Source: Petunia secreta (taxonomy: Eukaryota > Streptophyta > Magnoliopsida > Solanales > Solanaceae). From it: DNA of 64,000 nucleotides. The stretch is from NCBI GenBank assembly GCA_029990175.1, contig JARKIP010000065.1, positions 4,592,501 through 4,656,500 on the forward strand. Direction: 5' to 3'. The position numbers and the translations under genes are program-made. Below the pieces are notes generated by a model that worked only from the letters and a program-made list of their open reading frames with translations, had not been told where the DNA came from and ran no database searches. This document shows positions 1-10,445 of this stretch, in pieces (positions within the stretch are counted from its first letter, which is position 1; each line of letters opens with the position of its first letter).

Positions 1-285
1 GGGAAGTATTTGTAATGATGACCCTTCACTGGTGCGGGACTCTCATCGCCAACCGGGAAGTATATGCAATAATGACCCTTCCCCGGTGCGGGACTCTCAT
101 CGCCACTGGGAAGTATATGCATTAATGACCCTTCGCCGGTGTGGAAATCTCATCGCCAACCGGGAAGTATATGCAATAATGACCCTTCACCGGTGCGGGA
201 CTCTCATCGCCAACCGGGAAGTATATGCAATAATGACCCTTCGCCGGTGCGGGACTCTCATCGCCAACCGGAAAGTATATGCAAT
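1..285. repeat. 54-bp minisatellite, five units plus a partial
   Basis: Units begin at 1, 55, 108, 162 and 216, with a partial unit at 270. Each starts GGGAAGTATATGCAATAATG and ends GGACTCTCATCGCC. Unit 2 is 53 bp; the others are 54 bp. The same module appears once, in the other orientation, at about 45010-45062 of the young family A LTR, and about four degenerate times at 53935-54150. It has therefore been amplified separately in this copy. Confidence 0.9.
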
Positions 286-1083
286 GCTCAAAACCAGAGT
301 GCAATGCTCATATGTTCAATGCAACACCAACAACAGGGCATAACATATAATATACAATGTAAGTTCAAAGCTAAGGTGTAATGAGTACGCCTATCGGCAG
401 CTACACACGTAAGGAAACACGTGGTAGAAAATCCACGAGGACTAGTGCATCCAAAGAAATGGATATAAACACTTACCTCTTCCAAAAGTTAGTACGGCTA
501 ATCAACAACCGCTTTATCCTTTGGTTGCCTTTCTAAACGATCCCACTCTATTCAGTAAGCAGAAAAATATATCAAATTAGGCTAAAGGCTTCTTTCCTCA
601 CATCTTAGGGCAATCCGGTTAGGAACCTGATACCCTATTCGCATACGCAATACGCAGGCCTGGCCTAACAGGGTTTAAGGACACATAACCAAACCCTAAA
701 TTAATTACATTTATATGTTGCTCATAATTTACTGAATACGAATATAAAATCAATTCCATTATCGGGGGTCTATTTGACCCTTTAAACTCTTTATTGAACT
801 TATTAAAATGATGTCTAATATTCCAAGTTTTACTGTTAAAACATATTCAAACACACGTAATAAACTCAATAAATGCATTAAGATCATTACCTGAATATTT
901 TAGGGTAAAAATACTACTATTTTCCCGACTCTTTTCTCATTTTCTGGCATTTTTTCCTAATAATCTTCTCTGTTTCATTACTTGTTGCGTTCTGTTTCTC
1001 GTTGTTTCTCTTTCTGTACTTAACATATATGCTAAATAGCATTTATATGCCACCACCACTGATCCTTTATTTCTCTTTCCTTA
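1..1083 (-). mobile_element. Truncated family A LTR (minus strand)
   Basis: Read on the minus strand, this matches the middle and later part of the long LTRs at 43662-46400 and 49635-52378. It shares the tandem block, the 'GCCGATAGGCGTACTCATTACG' style segment near 380-400, the TATATAAATG stretch and the ACCTGAATATTTTA region near 890. The match ends at about 1083, where the other copies carry their A-rich tract, so roughly the first 500 bp of the LTR are missing. The other end lies beyond the window. No coding function is expected; open frames here are repeat artefacts. Confidence 0.8.
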
Positions 1084-2015
1084 ATGCTGCAATATCGGTT
1101 GAGATCCAGAGGATCAATCCCAACACCTCCCCCTTTACCTACAAGGACAAGGACGAGACGCAATATCATGGATGAGTTTGAGAAGGCTGGAAATGGAAAC
1201 GCCGAAAAGCAATGTGTGGTGGCCTATGACAATTATGCTAAGCTGGAGGAAAGGTTGTTTGAGTTAGAGAATGGGATTCCTCTTGTCCATGTTGATGGAA
1301 ACACTGAACCAAACAAAACCGCTCGCCCTCACAACAAAGATCCACTATTCCCCGAGAAGGACATCCCGTACCCCACCTACATTGCACCACCAAAAGCGCC
1401 ACAAAATAACATCCCTCCCATCACTGTTTAAACCAAAACTGTTGCATCACCCACCAAAGATCACGACATGTATGCATGGATAAGGGAAGACTCAGACAGC
1501 ACAGTGAGCAAGTCAAGTGCCTAATGAAGAAATTCAAGCAATTTCAAGGCACCAAAGAAACCCGAGGACTAGCTTATGAAGATCTGTGCATGCACCCTGA
1601 TTTGAAGTTGCCCGAAGGTTATAAGACATCTAAGTTTAACATGATCTATGGCAGTGGCAGCCCAATGGCTCGCCTGAGGTCTTACTGCGACAAATTGTTC
1701 AGGGTTGGACACTATGAAAAGATTCACATGCAGTTGTTAAACCGTAGTTTGACAGGAGATGTGCTGGTATGGTATTCGAAGCAGCAAACAAAGAAGTGGA
1801 CAAGCTGGGAAGCAATGGCTGGAAATTTTGTCGATAGCTTTGAGCACAACACCGACGCCATGCCTGATTGGTTCTATTTGGAAAGGCTGAAGAAGAAGCC
1901 TACTGAGACCTTTAGGGAGTTCGCGACTAGATGGAGAGCTGAAGCTGCAAAACTCCAACCTCCTATTGAAGACACAGAGATAGTGGCAACTTTCATCCGC
2001 ATACAAGAGGATGTC
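1084..2015 (+). pseudogene. gag: Tat element gag, N-terminal part
   Basis: Gag is the structural protein that forms the virus-like particle. The open stretches 1084-1431 and 1476-2075 are separated by a frameshift. The second contains a retrotransposon gag core around 1620-2010, with motifs such as RLRSYCDKLFRVGHYEKIH and WYSKQQTKKWTSWEAMAGNF, then ATRWRAEAAKLQPP. Reading breaks at 2015 where another element has inserted. The final codons of the open frame past 2016 belong to that element's LTR. Gag resumes at 10446. The true start is uncertain because the region upstream is missing. Confidence 0.75.
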
Positions 2016-2601
2016 TGTGTTGGCCTAAATCAAGTTAGGACAATAAATCAAATTTGTATTGGGTTTAACTGGTAATTCGCTTGTATCGAAGTGATATTCA
2101 AGCTAAATTGAATTTGAACTTAAATATAAACTTAGGAAAAAAAATGAGGTCATAAGATAAATGAGACAATAAGTGAAATTAGATGTTTGTATTCTATTGA
2201 TTGTCCCTTGTCGTTTACAAATAAGCCCTATTTATAATCAGGAGAAAGAATGACATTGTAAAATGTCATAATGGTGGCTTTATGGCCATTATTCTGTACA
2301 TAATTGTAGTTGACTCACGATCTATCCTATTAAATATCGAAGCAACGGTCGATAGAGATCAGCAAGGGTGTGATTCAGATAGATCAAGAGAAGACCCGTC
2401 TCCCGAGGTGTGTCATCCGTTCGAGGTTTCAGAGGGTTTTCCCAAGCTCAGTGCTTCGAGCTTGTCTCCCCTCGTTTCCTAAGGCAATTTTCGAGGCGAG
2501 CGACCATGTAATCTTTCCCTTGGAAGCCTGTCTCATGGCACAGTCTTTGTGTTGCACTCTGAGGTCTTGCTCGAGACCTCGGTGATTTTTCACCCAATAC
2601 A
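2016..2601 (-). repeat. 3' LTR of the minus-strand Tat element
   Basis: This 586-bp direct repeat matches 9884-10445. In element sense it starts TGTATTGGGTG and ends GGCCAACACA, giving the TG...CA ends typical of LTRs. The two copies show many substitutions and small indels (586 versus 562 bp), so the insertion is not recent. Confidence 0.88.
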
Positions 2602-2622
2602 GATAGTCCCCCCACCCTTCGG
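2602..2622 (-). other. Polypurine tract of the minus-strand Tat element
   Basis: On the minus strand this reads AAGGGTGGGGGGACTATC directly before the LTR start. This is the position and composition expected for the plus-strand DNA synthesis primer, and it confirms that the element points left. Confidence 0.75.
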
Positions 2623-2737
2623 ATAATTTCTAGGATTTTCCGAGGAGTGCAATTGAATTTTAACGGGAGAGTGACGTGGCGCATTTTCGGCCAGGAAATT
2701 TGAAAAGGCGGACGTCTTTTCAATGCCTCATCCATTG

Positions 2738-2830
2738 CACGTGGCTCAGTTTAGATCGGCTGTGACTTTTCGTTTGATTTAGGTAACTCCCATAATTACT
2801 TCTTGATCTACTTGTGCTCTGCTATAAATA
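2738..2830 (+). promoter_or_regulatory. Candidate promoter of the antisense gene (G-box and TATA box)
   Basis: A CACGTG G-box core lies at 2738-2743 and a CTATAAATAGG TATA box at 2822-2832, about 115 bp before the first coding-like codons of the plus-strand aORF. Both motifs are seen directly; promoter activity is inferred. The motifs are outside the LTR, so the gene could be transcribed independently of the element's own minus-strand transcript. Confidence 0.5.
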
Positions 2831-2944
2831 GGCTATTTTTGTCTTTATCTTCATCATTTCGCAATTCCCTTTCAAAAGCCTTTCGTATTTCTTTCCCTCT
2901 TTCAGATTTTTAGAACTTTATAATATCTTCTCCACCCCATCGTA

Positions 2945-5513
2945 AAGATGTTATTGACGCTTCAACTGAGGGCTTGTTAGACTCCCCGCCCTCGGAAACT
3001 TCTTCCCACTCAGAAGACAGTCGTAGCATGGCTAGCCAGGATCCATCCATTGGCGATAATGAGGTGGTGGCTGAGGAGGCCGTGGATGATGATGAGGTAG
3101 TCGAGATCTCACCCCCGAAAAAGAAAAAGAAGAAACAAACTTATCAGGGAGAACTTGAACATCAGTAGGTCATCCCAAGACGGTTTGAATCAAGTAAAGA
3201 CTTTAGGATGAGGGGGCAATCGGCCTCTGACATTAGGAGGAAGAGAAACCTCCCCATTCAACTTTCTCCGAGCCTGGCTTCGGAGGAGCACATAGCTTCG
3301 ATCCGAGAGGAATGTGGTTGGAGCCTCGAGGTCTCAATCTCGATTCCCACCCCCGAGCAAAGTATGTGTGATAGTGTTCAGAGGCGATCTTTCGTTTACA
3401 CTTACCCGTTTTTGATCGGTTTCTCTCTTCTGCTTCATCCCATAGCAGACACCTTTTGCTGGACGCATAATATCTGCTTGGCCCAGCTTAGCCTCAGTTT
3501 TAGGAGGGTTGTCCAGTGTCTTGACTACATTAGTCGCAAAGCTGGGGTCTCATTTGGGTATGACCACTTGATTTGTTTATTTTCTCCTTCCCTGCACAAG
3601 GATGGGGTTGTGCAGTTGAACAAGCGGGGTCAGTCCTCCCTCATCACCAAGAGCGATGACACCGAGGATCAGAATTAGTGTGACTAATTTGTTATTCTTC
3701 CCACCTCTTCTCTTTCAGCCGAGCCTGGCTTTCCTGAGGCGTGGAATAGGACTCTTAAGCCTTTCTCTCATTGTTTCTTTTGTACTTTGGCTTTTGAATG
3801 CAACAAATTCTGACCTTTCGCCGTGGTTTGTTTTAGCAAGGAGACCCCCAATCAATCCTTCTCAGGATTTGGTGGCTTGGGTGCAAGCCACTATTAGCGC
3901 CGAGGGAAGATTGGATAGGGACTGGATGGTCTTGGCCGCTCGTGCAGAAAACGGATGGTCAGGTAAACGATTGGGTTAGTATATTCCCAATTTGGTCGCT
4001 TTATCTTCTTGATGCGTCTTTCCTCACTTCTACCTTTCCCCCTTTCTTTTTTCAAATTTCACCATCTTGCCTGCCGAGGCAGAGCAGGAAAAGGATAAGA
4101 AAAAGAAAGCAAAAAAGAAGAAGAAGAAGAAGAAGGATTCGGGACGACGAGCTGAAGTCGTCAAGGTCCCGAATGCTGATGCTAGCTTGCATCTTACTGA
4201 GGAGTCTGTTGAGACTCTTACTCAGGCCCCGAGAGGTACTCCTTTCTACCTTTTGCGCTTTTCTATTTGTTTTCCCCTTCGAGTAATGTGTTTGTTTCTT
4301 TTCAGGTTCAAAAAGAATAGGCGATACGCCTAGGAAGGCAGCTAAGCCTAAAGTTCCTCAGGTTGAATAGACTAAGGCCCCTCGGCGAAGATTGATCAAC
4401 AAACCTGTAGATGTGTTGGTTCGGAGCGTAGTAAAGGGGACGATCATGAAGGAGCCGAGCCAAGTGGCTGACGAGGTTCGGGAGGGCTTGAAGTCCGGCG
4501 AGGCAAATTTTTCCGAGGAGGCCACCAAGCCTATTGAAGCACTATTGCCTCCGAGGCGCGCGAATATTGACCCGCCTCGGGCAAGAACGGATCTCTCCCA
4601 AGGGATTAGACGAATCCCAGTCCCAATAGATATTTGTCTATTGGACGACAGCATGAGGGTTGCCATCAGCTGCAAAAGGATACTTGGGCCATTAGAGAAC
4701 GACCGTTTGAAGGACCTTCCTTCGGACGATCAGATGGCTTACACTACTCAGCATGCAATTCATGTGAGGCTTTATTTTGCTTGTTCCTTATTCTGATTGT
4801 TTTTCTAACCTTTCCTTTTTTCCTTTTGGCTGTTGGGTTACGTTTATGCTACGAAGGCAGCTGAAGTTGAAGCTCAACGAGCACGTCATCTTCGTCGGGT
4901 TGGGAACGAGTGGGATCATCGGAGGAACGTGCTTGAGGCTCGTGTTTCTGAGCACGAGGAACAACTCGCTAGCTCGGAGGCTAACTTGGGCCGATCTCAG
5001 AGGGAACTTGAGCAGCTCGGTGCTGATCTTTCTCAGGCCCGTGGTTAAGTTACTAGCCTTTTAGCCGAGAGGAGCTCCCAGGAAGAGAATCATCAAGCTG
5101 AGCTTCGAAAGCAAGCCAACACAGTGCTTAAAAGCTTGACTAAGCAGTTTGAAGAGAAAATGTCACTACTTACCTCAAAATTGGCCGAGGTCGAGGGTAA
5201 GGATAAAGCTCTCGAAGCTGTAGTGAAGATTGGCCGAGCTAAGAGACCAGCATGTCCCTCTGCGCTCAAGTTCGAGTTTAGGTCTAAGCTGAATTTGCGG
5301 ACCACCCGACCGAAGTTTGTCATAAACTGGGCGATCATCCAGACCATGTTAAAGACCCTTGAGCAGTGCAAAGAGGGAATTAACTTGGATGAAGAGATTT
5401 CCAAAGCTAAGGTTGACGTTGCTAAGGCTCAGGGGCTTTTATACAGACTTCCTTCGAGCAGCGATAGCTCGTCAGAAGGTGAGGCCTCGGGCAGTGATAG
5501 TTACCATGAGTAA
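2945..5513 (+). pseudogene. Antisense additional ORF (aORF): Transposase_28-like domain plus coiled-coil protein, intron-bearing
   Basis: This gene is antisense to the surrounding pol. The N-terminal exon (about 2945-3678) has a Ser/acidic region, a Lys run (KKKKKK near 3117-3135) and a block containing FVYTYPFLIGFSLLLHPIAD and ICLAQLSLSFRRVVQCL. I recognise that block as like Pfam Transposase_28, 'putative gypsy type transposon'. Later exons carry a second Lys-rich stretch (about 4085-4140), then an acidic, Ala/Glu/Leu-rich coiled coil (about 4858-5440) and a Ser-rich tail. Candidate introns have GT...AG ends with pyrimidine-rich 3' sides: about 4236-4303, 4764-4857, and one ending TTTCAG near 3719. 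Lesions include an in-frame TAG at 3166-3168 and stops in the 3750-3960 region. Function is unknown for the family. Confidence 0.65.
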
Positions 5514-6001
5514 ATGCTCGTTAGCTTTAGTTTTTGTGCTTTCGGGCTACTTTTTCTGTAATTATTTTGGACTTCGGGCCTTGTGAATACATGACTAGTT
5601 TGAGTATCCACTATTTCTTTTGTTTGCTTGCAAGACTTTGAACATGTTAGAGAGCTAGCTTAGGGCGACGTCTCGCCCTCGAGCCGAGGCTAAAAATTTA
5701 ATGGATAAAAAGACAAATCGATATTTATTCCATTGATAAAAATTGAGTCAATTTACATAAGGCCTGGCTATTCTTAGGCATAACTTGTTTTATAAGAAGA
5801 CGCTTCAGGCGAAGATCTCAAATTTTGGGCCCAAGTCCTCGAGTCTGAGTTATTTTTAAAAGTACTCGAACCGCGAGCTTGGTGAGTCTACGGGTTTAGT
5901 GGGTCGATCGCGGTTTGATTTCGTTCCCTTGTCACCCCCCCCCCCCAAGTGTTCGAGGGTGAAGGATGAAGACTCGGGCACTGTTTTCCCTTAAAGATCT
6001 G
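5514..6001. other. Convergent spacer between aORF and integrase ends
   Basis: This 488-bp stretch separates the tail of the plus-strand aORF from the tail of the minus-strand integrase. It contains a 12-C run (5935-5946), which is a G run in the element's sense. I see no coding signal otherwise. Two 3' ends meeting here means overlapping antisense transcripts are possible. Confidence 0.6.
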
Positions 6002-7065
6002 CTAGCGGATAGAATCCTTTACAATTACTTTCACCCGGTAGGGCCCTTCCCTATTGGCGGCAAATTTTCCTGCCTTTTTCTCCTTGGTTGTTTGATTCGA
6101 GGCTCTTAAGACATAGTCGCCAACCTTAAATTCTCGCATCTTGGCTTTTTTGTTTAAGCCTGCCTCGATTCGTTGTTTTTGGGCAGTCAATCGTACCAGC
6201 ACCATTTCTCTTTGTTCCTCAAGCAAATCCAGCTCTATCCTAATTTCTTTTTGATTTGACTCCTCAGAGGAACACACATAGCGAAGGCTCGGCTCACCCA
6301 CCTTGACAGGGATTAATGAATCGACCCCGTAAATGAGAGAGAATGGCGTTTCTCCTCTGCTTTTCTTCTCTATTGTCCTCATTGCCCATAGCACTTCTGG
6401 CAACTTGTCAGGCCACGAGCCCTTGGCTTCGTCCATCCTCTTTTTAAGGTTATCAACGATTATCCTGTTTGATGATTCATCCTTTCCATTGGAACTTGGA
6501 AGGTAGGGCGCCGAGTTTATCCTTTTGATTCCTCATTTTTTGAAAAAGTTGTGACCTCCGAACCAACGAACTGTGTACCGTTGTCACAAGTAATTTCCTT
6601 TGGGACCCCGAACCGACATATGGTATTCTTCCATATGAAATCGATGACTTCTTTCTGTCTTACCCAGGCAAAGGCTCCTGCCTCGATCCATTTGGAGAAA
6701 TAATCAGTGAGCAGGGTAATGTACTTGATACTGCCCTTTGCTTTGGGAAAGGGTCCTACGATATCCATTCCCCACTTCATGAAGAGCCATGGTGAAACTA
6801 CCGAGTGAAAGGGCTCGGCTTGTTGGTGAATCATAGAAGCATGTCTTTGACATTTATTGCATTTTCTAACGAACATTCTGGGATGCTCGCTCATCTCGGG
6901 CCAATAGTAGCCGGCTCGGAGCAGTTTGCGAACGAGGGCCTTGGCTCTTGAATGGTTGTCGCATGTTCCCTCGTGCACTTCTCTCATTACGTATTCATAT
7001 ACTCCAGGGCCTAGACATTTGGCCATCGGGCCGCAATAATGTTTTTTATATAGTTGCCCATACAC
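6002..7065 (-). pseudogene. Integrase of the minus-strand Tat element
   Basis: Integrase joins retrotransposon DNA to the host chromosome. The open segment 6517-7065 carries a zinc-finger-like HSRAKALVRKLLRAGYYWP...CNKCQRHA and the catalytic core motifs WGMDIVGPFP and TCDNGTQF, the first two Asp of the DDE triad. A frameshift near 6517-6436 separates it from the C-terminal part (6002-6436), which has VLWAMRT, ETPFSLIYGVDSLIPVKVG and GDYVLR. The region of the third acidic residue falls in the broken stretch. It is inactive as it stands. Confidence 0.85.
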
Positions 7066-7069
7066 TATT

Positions 7070-7640
7070 CTATACGGGACAACTTGCTTCTTGAATTTCT
7101 CTGCCTCTTTCTTGTCTGGTGGTAAAGTCCCCGACTCTAGGTAAGAGATAAATTTTATTTGCCAGTCCTAATGCCGATTCACTATGTTCACTTCCAGCTT
7201 TATTTTTTCCTGTGGCCAATGTGAGGACCCTCACTGTGGCATCAGTCCCCGAGTCATCTGCTAACACTACCGAGGCTAAATGTGCTAGAGCATCGGCCTC
7301 GACGTTCTCTTCAAGGGGTACTTGCATGACTTTCCATTCTTGAAAGGCCTCGAGGGCCTGCTGTTTTCTTGCCACGAGCTGCTTCATTCTAGGCTCTCGA
7401 ACCATATATCCACCGAGAACTTAGTTCACTACTAGCTGTGAGTCATATTTCAACTCTACATTTTCAACTCTCATCTCTTTGGCCAACTTTAGTCCTGCTT
7501 TGGGGGCTTCGTATTCGACATCATTGTTGGTTAGCTTCTAAGATTTCATTGAATGCCTTAACTTCTCCCAAGTGGGGGCCTCGAGCACTATTCCGAGCCC
7601 CAAGCAGTTGGAGTTGGTTGCTCCATCTGAGTAAAGCTTC
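7070..7640 (-). pseudogene. Second, archaeal-type RNase H (aRNH) of the minus-strand Tat element
   Basis: Between RNase H and integrase lies a second RNase H-like domain, characteristic of Tat elements. Visible pieces are SDGATN at the N-terminal side (about 7620), YDSQLVVN (about 7430) and the C-terminal NVEADALAHLASVV near 7270-7310. Several stops and a frameshift break it. The domain is thought to help remove RNA primers, or to substitute for a degenerate ancestral RNase H domain. Confidence 0.7.
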
Positions 7641-8142
7641 TACACTCCGGGAGTAGGGCCTTTCGAAGTTAGGCTTACTTTTTCCGCCTCGAGAAGAAGT
7701 TTGACACTAAAATCTGCCACGAAATCAGCCAGCACTTGAGACTTGATGGTTGTGCGGGGTTGATATACGATGTCATACTCACTCAGCTCGATTACCCACC
7801 GAGACAATCTCCCTGAAAACCCTGGATCTTGCAATATACTCCTCAGAGGGAAGGTTGTCACTACCGTTATTGTATGGCATTGGAAGTAGGGGCGTAATTT
7901 TCTACCAGCAATGACTAACACAAGGGCTAATTTTTCTAAATGGGGGTACCTGACACCTTAGAGACAGCTAGGTAGACTAATAGGGTCTCGCCATCCTTTG
8001 GTTTGGCCAACAACGGGGTGTTGGCTAACTAATGTTTCAGTTCTTTTAAGGTCTCCCTACGTTCGGGTGTCCACTCTAAGGAATTATTCTTCTTAAAGAC
8101 AGAAAAGAACTTATGGCACCGCTCTAATGAGCTCGAAATGAA
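7641..8142 (-). pseudogene. RNase H of the minus-strand Tat element
   Basis: This follows RT on the minus strand. The C-terminal portion is open (7640-7921) with LRPYFQCHTITVVTTFPL and GRLSRWVIELSEYDIVYQPR, the usual end of a Ty3/gypsy RNase H. It then runs through KSQVLADFVADF into the linker before the second RNase H. The N-terminal portion (7922-8142) has frameshifts. Its role is cleavage of the RNA strand of RNA-DNA hybrids. Confidence 0.75.
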
Positions 8143-8953
8143 TCAACTTAAAGCGGCTAATCGGCCAGTTACCTGTTGTACTTCCTTTAAACTCGATAAT
8201 TCTTCAGGAATTTCTTGTATAGCTTTGATCTTGTCAGGGTTTGCCTCAATGCCTCTCTCTGAGACAATGAATCCTAAGAATTTGCCCGAGCTGACCTGAA
8301 AAGTGCATTTTTTGGGGTTAAGCTTAATGGAATATTGTCTCAAAATTGCGAAGGCATCCTTCAGTTGTTTCAGATGATCTTCCAGCCGGGCAGACTTTAC
8401 TAACATGTCGTCGATATAAGCTTCCATCGTTTTTCCAATGTAATCTTTGAATATCTGACATACCAACCTCTGGTAGGTTGCCCCGGCGTTCTTAAGGCCG
8501 AATGGCATCACCTTGTAGCAATAAGTTCCCTTATCTGTAATGAAGAAAGTTTTTTCTTCATCGCTTGGGTCCATTAGGATCTGATTGTACCCCGAATACG
8601 CATCAAGAAAGGTTAAAAATTTGTGTCCAGCCATGGAGTCTATTAACCTATCTATTTGTGGTAACGGGTAGGAATCTTTAGGGCAAGCTTTGTTTAGGTC
8701 GGTGTAATCAACGCACATTCTCCACTTGACATTCTTCTTGGGCACCACTACTACATTAGCAAGCCAATCTGGGTACTTCTCTTATGAACCCGTTGTCAAG
8801 TAACCTCTTGGTCTCGTCTTGGATCACTTTCTTCTTTTCTCCGGCATGGGGCCTTTTCTTTTGTTTCATCGGGCGATGGTTGGGGTCTACGTTCAGTTTG
8901 TGAATCATGATCTTGGGATCTATCCCTACGAAGTCTGCGTGGGACCATGACAA
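8143..8953 (-). pseudogene. Reverse transcriptase of the minus-strand Tat element
   Basis: The main open stretch, 8143-8748, holds most of the RT palm and fingers: MVPKKNVKWRMCVDYTDLNK, TFLDAYSGYNQI, YCYKVMPFGLKNAGATYQR and the catalytic YIDDMLVKS. The catalytic Asp residues are retained. The N-terminal lead-in (SWSHADFVGIDP..., 8756-8953) is in another frame, so at least one frameshift inactivates the polyprotein. FLDAYSGYNQI and YIDD are standard for Ty3/gypsy RTs. Confidence 0.88.
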
Positions 8954-9254
8954 GAAATCGCCATTGGCTTTTAATAATTTGATGAGTGCTTTCTTTGACT
9001 CGGCGTCCAGCTCCGAGCCGACGAATATTTTCCTTTTTGGGAATTCTTCCGATAATGTATTGTGATTCCAGGTCTTTCACCGTTGAGTCCTCGGCTTTTT
9101 GCTTTCGAGGTTCTTGGATGAATGTTACACTCCTTTCTTCCTTCTTTAGGGGAGTTGTTCCTTGGGGCGAGTTCTACCCGATCAAGCGCTCGAGGTCGCG
9201 CGCTCCCATTTGCGCAGCGACTGCCTAGCACTTCCGACCCATTGACTGGTCATT

Positions 9255-9863
9255 TCAAATTGCGTGAATTCCCCATGGGATTGGAAACTTAATGACTTGG
9301 TAAAAGGTTGACAGTACAACTTCTATTTCGTGGATCCACGGCCATCCAAGGATAATATTGTATGTCATGTCCTCGTTCATTACTTGGAAAGTTGTTTCTT
9401 TGTCAACTCCCCCGGTGGTGGTTATCAGGGTGATTTTCCCTATAGTTTCATCCACGAAGTTATTGAACCCTGCTAAGGTGGTCACTGTCGGGACGACGAG
9501 GTCCTTCAACCTTATTTGTTCTACGGCTCTGAGGTTAATTATGTTTACGGAACTCCCAGGGTCTGTTAAGACTCGTCTTACATCTGAGTTGTTGACCCTT
9601 AAAGTAATAACCAAAGCTTCATGATGAGGTGTCATTGCCTCGTGGCAGTCTCCCTCGTCGAAAATGATTTCTTCACCGATTCTCTCCACTCGAGTTCTTT
9701 TCTCCACATTAGTTGAGAGCTTCGCAAGCTTCCCCGTCGAGGAGAAGTTGATACTGTTTATCTCTATACCGCCCATAATGACGATTACAGATTTTCGACA
9801 TGTCAGAGCTATCGACATTGAACCTGAAAAAGTTTGACTTCGGAACAAACATTATTAACAGTT
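9255..9863 (-). pseudogene. Aspartic protease region of the minus-strand Tat element
   Basis: The open segment 9255-9848 contains PHHEALVITLRVNNSDVRRV, then LTDPGSSVNII, the retropepsin active-site position. I recall DPGSS in place of DTGAS as frequent in this plant lineage, so I do not count it as damage. TYNIILGWPWIHE is the second protease signature. The protease frame begins only about 15 bp after the primer-binding region, where the leader and gag should be, so a deletion has removed gag. The stretch 8954-9254 is a disrupted protease-RT linker. Confidence 0.8.
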
Positions 9864-9883
9864 CCCCACAGATGACGCCAATT
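9864..9883 (-). other. Primer-binding-site region of the minus-strand Tat element
   Basis: On the minus strand, the bases directly after the right LTR read AATTGGCGTCATCTGTGGGG. This resembles the TTGGCGCCGTCTGTGGGG primer-binding sites of plant Tat-type elements. I cannot assign the tRNA with certainty. Confidence 0.55.
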
Positions 9884-10445
9884 TGTGTTGGCCTAAATCA
9901 GGATAGGACAACAAATCAAATTTGTATTGGGATAAACTAGTAATTCGCTTGTATCGAAGTGATATTTGAGCTAAATTGAATTTACACTTAAATATAAACT
10001 TAGAAAAAACAACGAGGTGATAAGATAAACGAGACAATAAGTGAAAGTAGAGGTTTGTATTCTATTGATTGTCCCTTGTTGTTTACAAATGAGCCCTATT
10101 TATAATCAGGAGAAATAATGACTTGGTAAAATGTCATAATGGTGCCTCTATGGCCATTATTTTGTACATAATTGTAGTTGACTGACGATCTATCCTATTA
10201 AATGTCGAAGGAAAGGCCGACAGTTACAAAGGTTGGCCCTCGTCTCTCGAGGTGTGTCATCCGTTCAAGGTTGAAGTGGGTTTATCCGAGCTAAGTGCTT
10301 CGAGCTTGTCTCCCCTTGTTTCCTAAAGAGATTTTCGAGGCGAGCGACCATGCAATCTTTCCCTCGGAAGCCTGTCTCGTGGCACAGTCTTTGTGTTGCA
10401 CTCCGAGGTCTTGCTCGAGAACTCGGTGATTTTTCACCCAATATA
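9884..10445 (-). repeat. 5' LTR of the minus-strand Tat element
   Basis: This is the 562-bp partner of 2016-2601. Its outer end reads CCCAATATA where the partner has CCCAATACA, so one terminal CA has mutated to TA. It is followed immediately by the ATATC half of the target duplication and then by the surrounding gag. Confidence 0.88.

Larger units (their letters stand above)
2016..10445 (-). mobile_element. Retand/Grande-type Ty3/gypsy element with antisense aORF, gag deleted
   Basis: LTRs lie at 2016-2601 and 9884-10445. The flanking 5-bp repeat is ATGTC (2011-2015) and ATATC (10446-10450), one mismatch apart. Protease, RT, RNase H, second RNase H and integrase are all on the minus strand, with the primer-binding site by the right LTR and the polypurine tract by the left LTR. 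A plus-strand multi-exon gene fills the space between integrase and the 3' LTR, the arrangement described for Retand, Grande and RIRE2. Only about 15 bp separate the primer-binding region from protease-side coding sequence, so leader and gag are missing. It landed in the gag of the surrounding Tat element. Confidence 0.88.

Noticed and set aside
32..381. Repetitive open frames over the 54-bp minisatellite
   Set aside because: 54 is a multiple of three; the frames are by-products of the repeat inside an LTR.
4067..4333. Lys-rich plus-strand frame as an independent small gene
   Set aside because: It is an exon of the antisense aORF, flanked by plausible splice sites, not a separate gene.
9420..9440. 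DPGSS in the protease active site read as an inactivating mutation
   Set aside because: I recall DPGSS as frequent in this plant gypsy lineage, so it is not evidence of damage.
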